A stretch of 64,000 bases of DNA from Posidonia oceanica (taxonomy: Eukaryota; Streptophyta; Magnoliopsida; Alismatales; Posidoniaceae): assembly GCA_037176725.1 (NCBI GenBank), contig JAZBRS010000076.1, forward strand, positions 115,897,001 through 115,961,000, written 5' to 3'. Below the pieces are notes generated by a model. It worked only from the letters and a program-made list of their open reading frames with translations. It was not told the DNA's origin and made no database searches. Positions 1-12,045 of the stretch are shown here, piece after piece; position 1 is the stretch's first letter, and each line of letters opens with the position of its first letter. A program made the position numbers and the translations under genes.

Positions 1-651
1 CCATCAACACACTTGCACCCCCTGGAGTTAATAAAATACGCAAGATAAAAGACTTTAATCATTTGCATGAAGCATCATATAGGGCATGCATCTTCTCATC
101 TGAGTCCACCTATCAGTCTGCGAAGGTTGGTCCCGGCCTCTCACTTCGATGCTTTGGCTTGGTGTGAGTCGGTCGGTCTGTCCCCCCTTGTCAGGGGTCG
201 TGTCGGTGCTAGTGGAGGGTACTTCCTACGCTTAGGCAAGGTTGAGGCCACCAACACACCACCCTGTTATTACCTGAGCTTTGGGCCGGGAGTTAGACAG
301 GGGGCCTACTTTTCTGACCTGAGTCGGTGACCGGTACACTTGTGGATATCCGGAGTAGACTACCTGCTAGGAAACACTAGATTGGTGAGAGAGAGCATGC
401 TAGAAAGCATACATGTCATTCATGCCACAACTTAATGCATTTACATTTCATTTTCTATTCCTAATCCCGGTTTTCTGTTGTGTCCTTCGCAGAGTTCAGT
501 GAGCGAGTTCCCTACCTGGAGCTCGGGTTCCTCCCCTTGCTGACACCTCTACTGAGACACCTATGCTCAACCATCTCCTTCTGAGCTATTCGCCTTTGCG
601 AGTATAGCTCCTCGTAGGGCCCGTCCGCTTTCTACTCGTCGTAGCCCTATT
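1..651 (+). other. Element A untranslated leader
   Basis: No protein homology is visible. The stretch matches the reverse complement of element B's leader (about 26880-27400), including an AGTTAATAAAAT segment and a motif near 490-520 that precedes gag in both. The 87-codon ORF at 67-330 has no recognisable content and is treated as chance. Confidence 0.7.
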
Positions 652-3600
652 TTGACTCGCTCTCGGTTAGCAATGGCCCAGCGCACCATCGAACCCCCGC
701 TTACCCTTGTCTCGGAGGCAGTTTCCGCTCTGGCCCCTCCGACTCTTGCTTCCAACCCATCTGTACCCCTTGTGACACTAGGATTTCCCCCTCTGTCGCT
801 TGGGGCACCCCAGTTTGCTGTGGGACAGTGGTAGACGTTTACTCCTCCTGATCCAGTCACCGAGTCTATCTTGATGACCACTACTCGTATTCTGAAGGTA
901 CCTCTGACCCCACCTTCTTAAGGATTTGTCGCTTTTGACACCCCTTCTGCTACTACGGCGACTCTTGCCATAGGACTTCAATCTTCTGGACAGTCCGGAT
1001 CTCTTGGCTTTGGCACCTTGCCGGCACTGCAATTCAGTGTTCCCACCGATGGGACACTTGAAGAGCAGTACCAGCATCTGATGGACACTATCTAGCGGCT
1101 GCAGGGTATGGCTCTATCAGTCCACCCTTCTTCCTTGCCTGTTGGTCCTGAGATTCCTGTGCAGCCTGCTCTCGCATATCATGCATTGCACTCTACACTT
1201 CCGCCTAGACTGTCGTCTCAACTGCTCACAGTTCCGACGATGGGGGCACGTATCCCGCCTCTTGCATCTGCACCACACCACACACAGCATGCACCTCCGC
1301 CACCTGGTGGCCAGTCATTCGGACTGGTGGGAGCACAGTACCTCGTAGGCCCGCTATCCGGCACCGCACCGGTGCGGCCGCTGCTGCTCCAGCATTCTGC
1401 ACCCACTGCACAGCATACCATCTATCCTCCCCCTTTACATCAAGTACAGAATTCAACATGCATTCCCCCTTGCACTCCACCATAGCACGGGTATGCCAGC
1501 CATCACCTTGCATCACCAGGTGATGTGATGGTGGATCCGGAGGAGCACCTCGGTACGACCCAATCGGCATACGTGGTCCCTACCCCCGCTGCCCCATCAC
1601 CTGTGGCAGCTATTCCAGACCCCATCAACAACAGGATGGATGTTCTAGAGAAAGCACTGCGTCTGGTGTAGGGCACAGACCACCAGACCTACCAGTTCCG
1701 AGACCTCTACTGTTTCCTAGAGGCTGTACTCCCTCCAAAGTTCAAAATCCCGGACTTTGAGAAGTATGATGGTAGGGGCTGCCCCATAGCCCATCTGAAG
1801 GCGTATTGCGATGATCTCGCCCAGCTTCAGGCTGACGAGAGGTTGCTGATCCGCCTGTTCCAAAAGAGTTTGTCCGGTCCATCCCTCAAGTGCTTCATGC
1901 CACTTGACATGTCTACGATCAGGACATGGAACGACCTAAGCCAGGCGTTCTTGGAACAGTATTCCTTCAACCTCGATCTGGTCCCAAAGTGCGCAGACCT
2001 GATGGCAACCAAGTAGAATCTGAGCAAGCCGTTCGGGGAGTACGTCGGCCGCTAGCGTGTCCTTGCTTCGCAGGTTCGAGATAGACCCTCCGACGAGGAG
2101 TCTATCGAGATCATTATTAAAGGGGCACAGCCATCCACCAGAGCTCTGCTTAGCATCCAACCCATCACAACCTTCACTGCATTGATCCGAGCTGGCACTC
2201 GTGTAGAGAGTTCGTTGCGGAGTAGCAACTTCCCCGTGCTCTCTGTGCTTGCCAAGCAGGACCCCGCCAGCGGTAACAGCAGCGGCAGCAGCACCATCAA
2301 CAACAACAACGGCATCAACAACAATCGTCTCAAGAGGAAGGATCCGCCGAAGCCTGTTGTTGCATACGTCGACTCTCCTGCTGCGCTTGTTCATCTGGCG
2401 TCCCGGTCTGCCCCTCCTCAGATCTATTACGCACCTGCACCTAGGACACACCCCACAGCATAGATCACTACCACCGCTCGATCGGTCTATCCTACCGTAT
2501 CAGTTCAGTAAGGACAATTCTAGAGGTCGAGACGGCCACCCATTGAGAAGCGGAAGTTCGCCCCACTGGTGGAACTGCTCACCGCCGTCCTCCCGAAGGT
2601 TGCGTCGCTCCTGAAGTTTCCGGAGGTTCGCCCGCCACCAAACCCACTACCGCATTGGTTTAAGGCGAACCTTTTCTGCAATTTCCATCGAAGCGTCAGA
2701 CATTTGACTGATAATTGCTTCACTCTCCGGAATGCTATCCAGGATTTGATCGAATCGGGAACGATTGTGTTCGACACGCACAAGGCATCCACTTCTACAC
2801 CATCTCATGTATCTGCATCAGCATCTACCCCAGCTAATATTGTTCGCCAGCCCCTGCCGGAGCACTCCTATTCAAGAGGCGCAGGGACCTCAGGAATCCA
2901 TTCTCTTTTTCCTTCTGGATCTCCCACATCTGTGGTAGACCCTTTTGAGCTTATCCATGATGTTTCTACTCCCTTTCCGGTCTCCCTTTATCTTGCTGCT
3001 GTCGCCAGCTCCAAGTCGGGCGTTCACATGATTCGATTGCGTGCCAGGCCGGAGCGTTCTTCTGCACCAGCCACCATGCTTCCTCGGGCCCAAGCCCCAG
3101 TACACTTGCTAGGTAACCCACAGCCAGCATCCCCAATACATCTCCTAGCCAGACCTCAGCTAGGGTCTCTTGTGCACCTGTTAGCAAGTCCTCAGTCCCC
3201 ACCCCATTTGCCTTCCCAGCAATCCCCTTGTCCATACCCTCCTCAACCAATAGGCACCCCTGTAGCCCCTCTCGTGCTCGCTGCACGCGCTCCCGTGGTT
3301 ATTAACCTAACTCGGGATACCCATCGTGTACCTTACAGCTACGCCACAGAAATGTGTGTGGAAGTGACGCGATCGGGGAGGGTCTACAAACCCCCAGCAC
3401 CAGTGGCTAGACCTAGTCATCCAGAACTTGCAGCACCTCTTCCCTTAGGCCAGCCTACAACCCTACCACCTTCAGGCCAACCTCTTGTACCCACCATAGC
3501 TGAACCTGTCCCCAAAGCCACACTCCCTACCGCTAAGAAGGGCCAGCCCAAGGCCGACATTACTTCCCAACTCAAAAAGGTTAAAGCCGACATATCCATT

Positions 3601-3729
3601 TGGGACCTGATACACACTTCTGCCGAACACTGCGAGGCTTTTCTTCGTGTGTTCCAAGCTGCCCATGTGTCCCAAACCATAGAACCTGCCTCCTTGGAAA
3701 GCATGGTTGGAATGATTGCAGAACCCTAG
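652..3729 (+). pseudogene. gag: Element A gag (capsid-like polyprotein), many stops
   Basis: Frame 1 stays homologous to element B's gag throughout. It would form the particle that packages element RNA. The N-terminal part is Pro/Ser/Thr-rich. A Retrotrans_gag domain lies at about 1777-2080 (helical, with a tW-dl--aFl-qYsfn pattern). A Lys/Asn-rich linker follows. A CCHC-like knuckle, C-x2-H-x4-H-x4-C, is at 2677-2718, followed by the LRNAIQDLIESG pattern usual for Tat gags. In-frame stops are TAG at 832, 1093, 1483, 1669, 2014, 2053, 2461, 2521 and 3727, and TAA at 919 and 2509. At 1669, 2014 and 3727 element B shows Gln, and at 2053 Trp. The true start is uncertain; I took the first Met of the open stretch. 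Confidence 0.8.
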
Positions 3730-4617
3730 GTCATCACTTTCACGAGTGATGAGTTGCCTCCGGCGGGGATTAATCATAACCAATCCTTGTTCGTCACGGT
3801 ACAATTCAAGAACTTTCGCATTCCCCTTGCGCTGGTCGATAATGGGTCAGGCCTTAACGTCTGTCCCTTGCGAACAGCAACTAAGCTCGGATTCAAGGCC
3901 GAGGACATTACTCCGGCTGTAAAGGGAATGACAGCTTTTGATAATACCCACCATGACGCTCTAAGGATTTTGATTATTCCTCTTATCTTTGGTCCGATCA
4001 CATTCGATGTGGAGTTCTACGTCGTTGACTTGGAGCCTAATTTCAACTTTCTGCTTGGGCGCCCTTGGCTCCATAAGCATCAGGTTATCCCCTCGACCCT
4101 CCATCGCATGATCAAGTTCCGCCAAGGTGACGATGTCATCGTTGTCATGGCGGAGAATTTTGAGAAGGAGCGGATCGAGGCAGTCTCCTCTATCTCTTCA
4201 CGGACTGTCCCTTTTGACCCTGAACTCTCGAATGCTTTATACCGCGTTAATCAGTGCGAGCCGGTTAACTTTTTACCAGATCTTGAACGTGTCAACTCCT
4301 TGGCCGTTCACAACAATCCTTTTCAGATGGTCAAGAACGTCTATCATAGGTGGGGCTACGTCAAGGGGACGCCACTCGAGCGATACGGCTAGGGAATCGC
4401 TGAGCCGATCGTGGCGGAAGAGCGAAGAGACAATGAGGGTCTTGGATATGACCCACAGGCTGATGAAAGTAAGCGCCCACAATCGAAGAATCGAAGAATG
4501 ATCATTCCCCAAAACCTTGCTAACTTCACAAGTGCAGGTATCCTGGGTTCAAGCACAGGTCAAGCCGTAGTGCAGTCGGAGCCATGCCAAAGCCCTCCAT
4601 TGTCGGGAGAGGACTAG
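3730..4617 (+). pseudogene. pro: Element A retroviral-type aspartic protease
   Basis: It continues in gag's frame 1 across the TAG at 3727. The protease would cut the polyprotein. The active-site motif LVDNGSGLN has its Asp codon at 3838-3840. The downstream FNFLLGRPWLH segment is the usual C-terminal hydrophobic-Gly motif of pepsin-fold retrotransposon proteases. Stops are TAG at 4390 (B has Gln) and 4615 (B has Trp). A conserved but unassigned tail follows. Element B has a homologous copy at 23700-23012, minus strand. Confidence 0.85.
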
Positions 4618-5057
4618 GTCTGCGTTGAGGACTACTACTCAGATGAGGAGCAGTCTAGCACAGTAGGGGCAGCCCAGACCTGCAGTGAAATCCAGCTCGG
4701 CTCAACAGCACCTCAGTCAGTTTGTCTGGCCTTTCCTTCCACAGATTATAAAGCAGCAGATTTGGCAGAACCTTTGGTAGACTTGACAGCCTCTGATCTT
4801 CCTACAGCCTTGTCAGCATCACCGATACCAGCATAAACAGCTCTGAGGTCAAAGACACCAACTCAGGCACAATTAGTCAGTCCGCTCGCAGCCGCTGTCG
4901 CATCAGTACAACTGTCACCCCTCAGGAGGGTTAATCACTGAGTTCAGTCAACAGCGCAACTCAGCCCATTTCAATAGCCGCATCACAAGCAACGCCGCCA
5001 GCTCAGTCAGTCACACATCCTCCTGCCGCAAAACAGTAATTCTCATGGCAGGACCCC
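4618..5057 (+). other. Element A protease-to-RT linker, frame change
   Basis: Low-complexity Ser/Thr/Ala/Gln-rich coding-like sequence. Gag-protease is read in frame 1 and pol in frame 3, so the frame changes in this interval. That may be an original programmed shift or splice, or a later indel. Element B is also frame-broken in the equivalent stretch (about 22250-22900). No domain is recognised. Confidence 0.5.
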
Positions 5058-8000
5058 GTGGCGTCAGAGGCCGCACTCTCACCGTCACCACCAGTTGCAG
5101 AGGACCAGTTGAGCATCATAGTCTCCCGACCCTTGAGCCCTCGGAAAAGCACCTCTACCTGCCCTCTAACTGCAACGGTGACCCTGGCAGCATACCCGTC
5201 TGTGGCCCCGCTGATCAGTCTGTTTGGATCTCCCATGCCGAAGCTGCCGCCATCAGGTGCGCCCGTGAGCTAGACCATGCAAATACCAAGGGCAGCGATC
5301 CATCTTGCAGCCGGGCCAGTGCCGCAGGCCCCCGGCACCTACTACGTCGACTTGCCCTCAGATGAGGAGGAAGGAGTGGCGATAGAAGCCCAGGTCGATT
5401 CATGGATGTCCAACTTAGAGCTACTTTATCAAGAACAGCTCAAGTTGATAGCAGAAGACCTGGCAGAGCACCAAGCCGCAGAAAGGAAAGGGAAAGCCGT
5501 GGTTACAGACCCTCCTCTACGAGAAGACCATGCCCCCATCATGGTCCTGGAAGAAGATTCAGTAATACCGAACTCCCCTAGACCAGATGAGCTCATTACC
5601 CTCCTACCAGAAGATGGGTCTAGGTGGTTTGTGCAGCACATGCCTCGCTTAGGCAGTGTAGCAAGCGGTAGTACCCAGATCAGCCGCCAGTCCGGCATAC
5701 CCTCCACGAGCACATTAGAAGACTCAGAAGAGGAAGCACTAGCAGACCAAGCAGCAGTAGTAACAGAGCAGAAAGCAGAATCAGTAACAGAGTTGTCAGC
5801 AGTCTCAGTAGCAGGGCCATCAGCCGTATCAGTCGCAGAATCAGCAAGGTCCTCAGCAGTATCAGCAAAGCATGCAGTAGTGTCATCAGCAATAGAGTCG
5901 ATAGAGGAAGTCACCAGGACAGAGGTCGCGCATCGAGGATATAGAAACACTCGAGTAGGCGTGGCCATCCTGAAGCGTCACCAAGGCCAAGAAGCAGAAT
6001 ATCTACACTCCTTCGATATAACAAACCCTACCTTCGAAAAGGAGATCCTCTCGGAACTTGTTGCATACGGAGAAGAAGACAATACAGGCGAGGATGAGAA
6101 TGATGAACCATCGCCTGAGTTCCGGCCCTATGACGATGATCTAGAAGGCCCCAACCTGCATGTTGAAGAAGAAACGGAGGTTGTTAACCTCGGCACAGCC
6201 GAAGAAACCAAAGAAGTTCGCATCAGCGCCCTACTATCGCCCCAGGCCAGAACAGAGTTCATTGCATTTCTGAAAGAGTATGCAGATGTCTTCACCTGGA
6301 GCTATGAAGATATGGTTGGCCTCGATGTCGAAATAGTAGTCCATAACTTGCCCTTGAAACCAGATGCCAAGCCAGTAAAGCAGAAGCTGAGAAGATGGCG
6401 ACCACAGTGGCTGCTCATGATCAAGGAAGAGATAATGAAGCAGTTCGATGTCAATTTTCTAAAAGTTGTCCTTTACCCTGAGTGGCTTGCGAACATCGTG
6501 CCAGTGCCCAAGAAGGATGGCCGGATTCGGATATGTATCGACTATAGGGATCTGAACAAGGCGAGCCCCAAGGACGATTTCCCATTGCCTCATATTGACG
6601 TCCTAGTCAACAACACTGCAGGCCACAAGATGCTATCCTTTATGGACGGCTTCTCCGGCTATAATCAGATCAAAATGGCAGAAGAGGACATGGAGAAGAC
6701 CTCCTTCATCACCCCCTGGGGGGTCTTCTGTTATCAAGTTATGCCGTTTGGACTGAAGAATGCTGGCGTAACCTATCAGAGGGCCATGACTACACTTTTT
6801 CACGACCTCATGCATCAAGAAGTGGAGGTCTATGTAGACGACATGATTGCTAAGACCAAAGAGCCTGGGGATCACCTTGCTTGCCTGAAGAAGCTCCTTG
6901 ACCGTTTGAGGAAATACAGACTGAGACTTAACCCCAGTAAATGCGTGTTTGGGGTTTCATCTGGCAAACTTCTGGGCTACATTGTTAGCCAGAGGGGGAT
7001 TGAAGTGGACCCGATGAAAGCAAAAGCCATCGTGGACATGCCACCCCCTAGGACCAAAAAGGAGGTTCGAGGCCTACTTGGGCGTTTACAGTATATCAGT
7101 CGCTTCATTGCACAGCTTACGCCCATCTGCGAGCCTATATTCAAACTCCTGAAGAAGAACGCACAAATCAACTGGAACGAGGAGCGCCAGGCTGCATTTG
7201 ATAAAATCAAGCAGCTTCTGGTCAAACCTCCTGTCCTGGTTCCTCCTACGCCAGGAAGACCTTTGCTTCTCTACCTTTCTACCACGCAGCATTCCATGGG
7301 TGCCGTCATGGGCCAACATGACGAATCTGGTAGGAAGGAGCGCGCCATTTATTACCTGAGCAAAAAGTTTAACGAATGCGAGGCCAAGTACAGCACAATG
7401 GAGAAGACTTGCTTATCCCTTGTCTGGGCTGCACAGAAACTAAGGCATTATATGATGGTATACCCAGTTCAGCTCTTATGTCGGCATGATCCTATCAAGT
7501 TCCTCTTCCAGAAGCTAGCTTTGGTGGGCAGATGTGTCAAATGGCAGGTGTTGTTATCTTAGTACGACATCACCTTCGTCACACAGAAATCTATGAAGGG
7601 CCAGGCCATGGCAGATCACCTTGCTGATTTTCCTTTGCCTGAATACCAGCCACTCCAGACGCAGTTCCCTGACGAGGACATTCTCTTTGCAATGGAGGAC
7701 TCTGAGGAGAAAGACCCTAGGGACCAAGAGCAATGGCAGCTGTACTTTGATGGCGCTGTCAACAAGAAGGGCCGGGGCATAGGCGCAGTGCTGACCACGC
7801 CCCAGGGGCAGATGATTCCTTTTGCGAGGAAGTTGACTTTCACATGCACAAACAGTGAAGTAGAATATGAAGCATGCATCCTGGGATTGAAAGTCGCCCT
7901 CGAGCATAAGGCGCAGAAGTTGCATGTGCACGGCGATGCCATACTGGTGATCTCTCAAGTGAATGGCGATTGGAAGACAAAGGATCCGAAACTTGTGCCA

Positions 8001-9458
8001 TATCACGAATGCCTGTTGAGGCTAATAGAAGAATTCGGGAGCATCAGCTTCACGTACATGAACAGAGCAAAGAATGCATATGCTGACGCACTAGCAGCCC
8101 TGGCATCCTGGCTCAGTATACCTGAAGACAGCACGGTAGATGTGTCAGTTACCTGCATAGAGGAGCTCGCGCATTGCATGAACATAGAGGAAGCAGATTC
8201 AGCAGAAGAGCGGCCATGGTATCATGACATTAAAGCATTCTTGGAATCCGGCAGCCTTCCGCCTGGCACCACAGTAGAAGATAAGAGAACTTTGGCGCGT
8301 CTAGCGTCAAAATATGTATTAGGGGCTGGGCAGCTATACAGAAGATCATACAATCAGATGCTATTACGCTGCCTGGACAAGTTGGAAGCTGATACGTTGA
8401 TGCTTCAAGTGCATGCAGGAACCTGTGGCCCGCACATGAACGGCATCCTCCTAGCCAAGAAGATCATGCTCCAAGGATATTTCTAGCAAACCATAGAAGC
8501 AGACTGCTACCGGTTTGTGCGTAAATGCCACAACTGCCAGGTCCACGGAAACTTTATCAAGGCTCCCCCTCATCAGCTGCATAACATGTCTTCGCCATGG
8601 CCTTTCTCCACCTAGGGGATCGACGTCATTGGCGCAATACACCCTGCTGCTTCGAACGGTCATCGCTTCATCATGGTAGCGATTGACTACTTCACTAAGT
8701 GGGTGGAAGCAGCCTCTTATAAGACAGTCACTGCTGTGGCAACAGAAAAGTTTATCAGGAACAATATCGTTGCCAGATATGAGGTCCCGCACTCCATCAT
8801 CTCTGATAATGGCACAAACTTCATTGCCGAAAGAACCAAGGAGTACCTGCAAAGTCTCAAAATCAAGCATCACAGGTCCTCACCTTATCGACCATAGATG
8901 AATGGAGCAGTGGAGTCTGCTAACAAAAACATTATCAAAATCATGAAGAAGATGGCAGAAACCCACAAGGATTGGCATGATAAGCTCCCGTACGCGCTCT
9001 GGGCGTACAGGACATCAATCTGGACCTCGACGGGAGCCACCTCGTACTCTCTGGTGTACGGCATGGAAGCGGTGTTACCCGTCGAAGTAGAGATCCCCTC
9101 ACTGCGGATCCTACGAGAAGCTGAGTTGGAAGAGGCAGAATGGGTCGAAGACCGCTGCGTCCAACTGAATCTGATTGATGAGCACAGACTACAAGCTATG
9201 CATAATGCTCACTGTTACCAGAAACGGATGGCTAGAGCATTCTTGAAGAAAGTCCGGCCTAGAAGCTTCCAGCCAGGGGATCTCGTTCTGCGCGCCATTC
9301 ATTTACCCGACGGTCGAGGCAAATTCCGACCTAACTGGCGTGGCCCCTTCGTGGTTAAACAGATCTTCTCAGGCGGCACGGTAACTCTTAAGGACATGGA
9401 CCAGGTCGAGCAGTCCGAACCAGTCAACTTGTGCTACCTCAAGAAGTACTATCAGTAG
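5058..9458 (+). pseudogene. pol: Element A pol: RT, RNase H, archaeal-type RNase H, integrase; five TAG stops
   Basis: Frame 3 is homologous throughout with no frameshift. An acidic, Ser/Ala-rich N-terminal linker (to about 6230) precedes the RT, whose catalytic YVDD is at 6831-6842. The first RNase H spans about 7250-7460. A second, archaeal-type RNase H spans about 7735-8110 (LYFDGAVNKKGRG, then EYEACILGLKVAL), a Tat-lineage trait. The integrase has an HHCC zinc module (about 8405-8560), a DDE core (GIDVIG near 8620, ISDNGT near 8806, VES near 8908) and a C-terminal GPF/Y-like module (PNWRGPFVV). The product would copy element RNA to DNA and integrate it. Stops are all TAG: 5271, 7560, 8484, 8613 and 8895. 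The 8613 stop separates the zinc module from the catalytic core. The natural end is TAG at 9456-9458. Confidence 0.93.
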
Positions 9459-10843
9459 CTTGGAGCAACCATTGCGGATCCTTCGTCCCACTTTTCATAC
9501 TCCCATCACTTGCACGTTTCTATTCCTCTTTTCGCCCTATCTCCCCCATACATCGCTTTATCCTATCTTCTGCATTTCTTTTATCACTGCATTCCCGTGC
9601 ATTCCTTCTCGCATCCCTTTTACAATCATCATCGTCATCCTCTTAAATCATGCATCGCTCTCTTGCCCGGTGATGAAAACCGGAAGTGCTTGCCTGCTCC
9701 GGAAGGAGTCTCCCGACCTCACCTGACACTACTTAGATGTCTTAGCTAGTGAGGGAGCCACTACTCAGTGAGCACGGGTGAAATGCCCAAACACCTAAGG
9801 ACTTACACTTCTAGAAAGATGCTAGGCATTAGCCAGAAAGAAACACATATCTATGCCTAGATGCACAAGAAAGGAAAGAAAGAGAAAGCCAAAAGCTCGC
9901 ACCCGAAGACCCTGGCCTCCATGTCTCAGAAGCTAGACACCCATTTCCTCTAGGGTAGGGATAGTGGAGACCTGCAAGCCTAAAAAAAAAAAGAAAGAAA
10001 AAAGAAAAAAAGAAAAAAAAAGAGAATGATAAAAAAGAAGAGAAAGAAAAACAACAAAAAAAAAAGAATGATAGAAAAGAAAAAAAAAGGAGAATGATAG
10101 AAAAGAAAAGGGAGAAGAACAAAAGTCAACTCCCAAAAATGAAGGCAAGCAGGGTAATCCCGCACCTTTCACCTACCCTAGAGAAGAGTCAAAATTCGAG
10201 CCAGGTCCTCCATGTCTCCAAGATAGGAATGAGGAGAGCCCTGCACACCTCTATAGAAGCAAGAAAAAAAAAAGGAAAAGGAAAGAGTGAGTGTAAGTCC
10301 TTGAGAGTTTGGCATGGAGCCCGTCCTCTCTACACCACCACCAAACATCACCAACACCCTTTCCTGGAGTGCCACCAACAAGTTAAGAGTCTGAGTAGAG
10401 TCTAGTGAGTTAGTGACCGTTCCCTTCCTATACAGCAGGCACCAAAGCACTCCCGATGCTGAGGGCAAACTACACCAATCAAAAATCATGCATACGTCTG
10501 CATTTCCAATCACCTCCTCTCCCTCTAATCATTCCGCTTTGCAAGGCTTGCTCTGACACTGAGACAGTACTCCTACTCAGCACGCGTTGGCATCATCGAG
10601 CTGCGCTGATCCACAACTCCTGCCAGTCCCCGCCTCGCGCCAACAGAATCCCTTTGCTTATATGTGTTTAATTGTCATGATCTGAATGTTTACTGTTGGA
10701 TGTGTTGAACTGTTTTACTAGCTTCAGAATCTGCTTTCAATCAGTAATTATGTGCCTGTATGAGATCTAATAATTCACAGTCTTGGTAACCGGTATCTGA
10801 AGATTTTGCAACAGACGTCTACCTACATTCTGCAGTCTACACA
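9459..10843 (+). other. Element A spacer between pol and extra ORF
   Basis: Non-coding by inspection, but parts are conserved with element C (about 37585-38790), such as the block near 9710-9800 matching 37795-37880. It includes an A/G-rich low-complexity tract at about 9980-10115. Just before the extra ORF there is an acceptor-like site (pyrimidine-rich, ATCAG near 10744), with a counterpart in C near 38697. This suggests the extra ORF may be reached by splicing; that is inference. Confidence 0.6.
9980..10115 (+). repeat. A/G-rich low-complexity tract
   Basis: Runs of A broken by G or GA, with occasional GAATGATA units. It opens spurious Phe/Ser-rich ORFs on the minus strand. Confidence 0.9.
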
Positions 10844-12045
10844 ATGGGTTTCCCTACTCTAGTGACCCTGGTGCACTGTTCTGAGATCCTGCGAGAGTGG
10901 ATCGGCAAGCTTACCAAAGATGACTGCGAGAAGCTGTGCCTATGGGGCATTCCAACCAAACTGCTGAAGGCTACTGATGTAGAAGTGAGCCACTATCTTC
11001 TATGTGCCGCTGCAAGGTTCTGGAAACCGGCACACCATGTCTTCCGTTTTGGCGGAACTGAATTGACACCCATACTGGAAGAAGTGCGCCGGATCTGTGG
11101 CTTTTCCAAGATCATGGGACTACCTATCTTCATGAGGCGTGATGGATACGTTGCGGTCCTGAAACAACTGACTGGGCTCTCTACTCGAAGTTGCCAGCAA
11201 AGACTGATCTGCACCAGCGGGCCCACGCCCCTGCTTCGCCTAGCATATTTTGATGATACTATGGAAAAGCGTGCTGAACTCGGAGACGAGCTGTGGCTCC
11301 GAGGATTTGTTACCCGTTTCCTAGGCGAGTTGGTCTTTACTCATGGTAAAATGACAGTGGCCATCGAGATCGCTGAAATAGCACTCGCTGTGGTGACCCG
11401 GCAGATAAACCTAGCACCGGTTGTTCTGCAGAAACATATCGCAGACTAGACCGCATCTCGCGTCGCTGCTGCCACTTTCATGGTTGTGGAGCACTTATTC
11501 AGGTCTGGCTAGCCGCACACATAGAGATAGACCTTCTGCGTCCCCAGGTACATGCTTTTGAGGCCTACTGCAACAGCGGCCATGCCAAGACAGTCAAGAG
11601 CGTCAAGGAAGAATATGAGAAGCTATCAGAGCTGACAAGTGACACAGTAACCTAGCGTATCATCCCTTCGATGACCGAACCATTCACTGTTTTCTTCAGC
11701 ACACGCGACATGCGGCTGATTGTACTACCAGGATTCACCGCGGGTGTGGAATACCACCCTATCAGGGTCATGCGCCAGTTCGGTTTCCAGCATGGCGCCT
11801 TTGTTGACAGCACGGTGCCTAAGCTCCTTCAAGCATACCCCCTCAGTACAACTGCCCCAACAAAGGAGCTAGCCAATCTATTGCAGCATGGAGTGCGATC
11901 AACAGACATCACGGCTACGAGAGGCACAGGGTGTACCCCTGAGTACACCACCGAGGTGCAAGACCTCTGGCCCATCAATGAAATCCTGCCAAGCGGTCTC
12001 CTGTTCCCTAACTCTGGAAAATCAAAGAAGGCCCGAACCAGCTAG
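10844..12045 (+). pseudogene. Element A extra ORF, plant-mobile-domain/DUF7745-like
   Basis: The protein starts MGFPTL and contains a segment of the form LL-AAARFW-PAHHVFRFG--ELTPILEEV, which resembles the FWDP--CFTFG---LTPTLEEY signature of DUF7745/plant mobile domain proteins. Function is unknown. Such ORFs are carried by some Tat-lineage elements outside gag-pol. Frame 2 runs to TAG at 11447. Alignment with element C shows a 1-nt loss just upstream, after which homology continues in frame 1 to 12045. A further TAG near 11656 replaces a Trp codon seen in C. The ATG at 10844 is shared with C (38792), and C's frame stays open upstream, so the true N-terminus may lie in an upstream exon. Confidence 0.7.

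Noticed and set aside
1218..1570. Minus-strand ORFs within gag of A
   Set aside because: Shadows of the frame-1 gag coding pattern; no independent similarity between A and B on that strand.
4469..4537. Possible 69-nt intron between protease and RT (GTAAGC donor, TTGCTAAC branch-like, TGCAG acceptor), as reported for Ogre
   Set aside because: The interval encodes a protein segment conserved with B (IP--L-NFTSAGIL) and its length is a multiple of three, so it is better explained as coding. RNA reads would decide.
9829..10172. Phe/Ser-rich ORFs on the minus strand
   Set aside because: They are translations of the A/G-rich tract.
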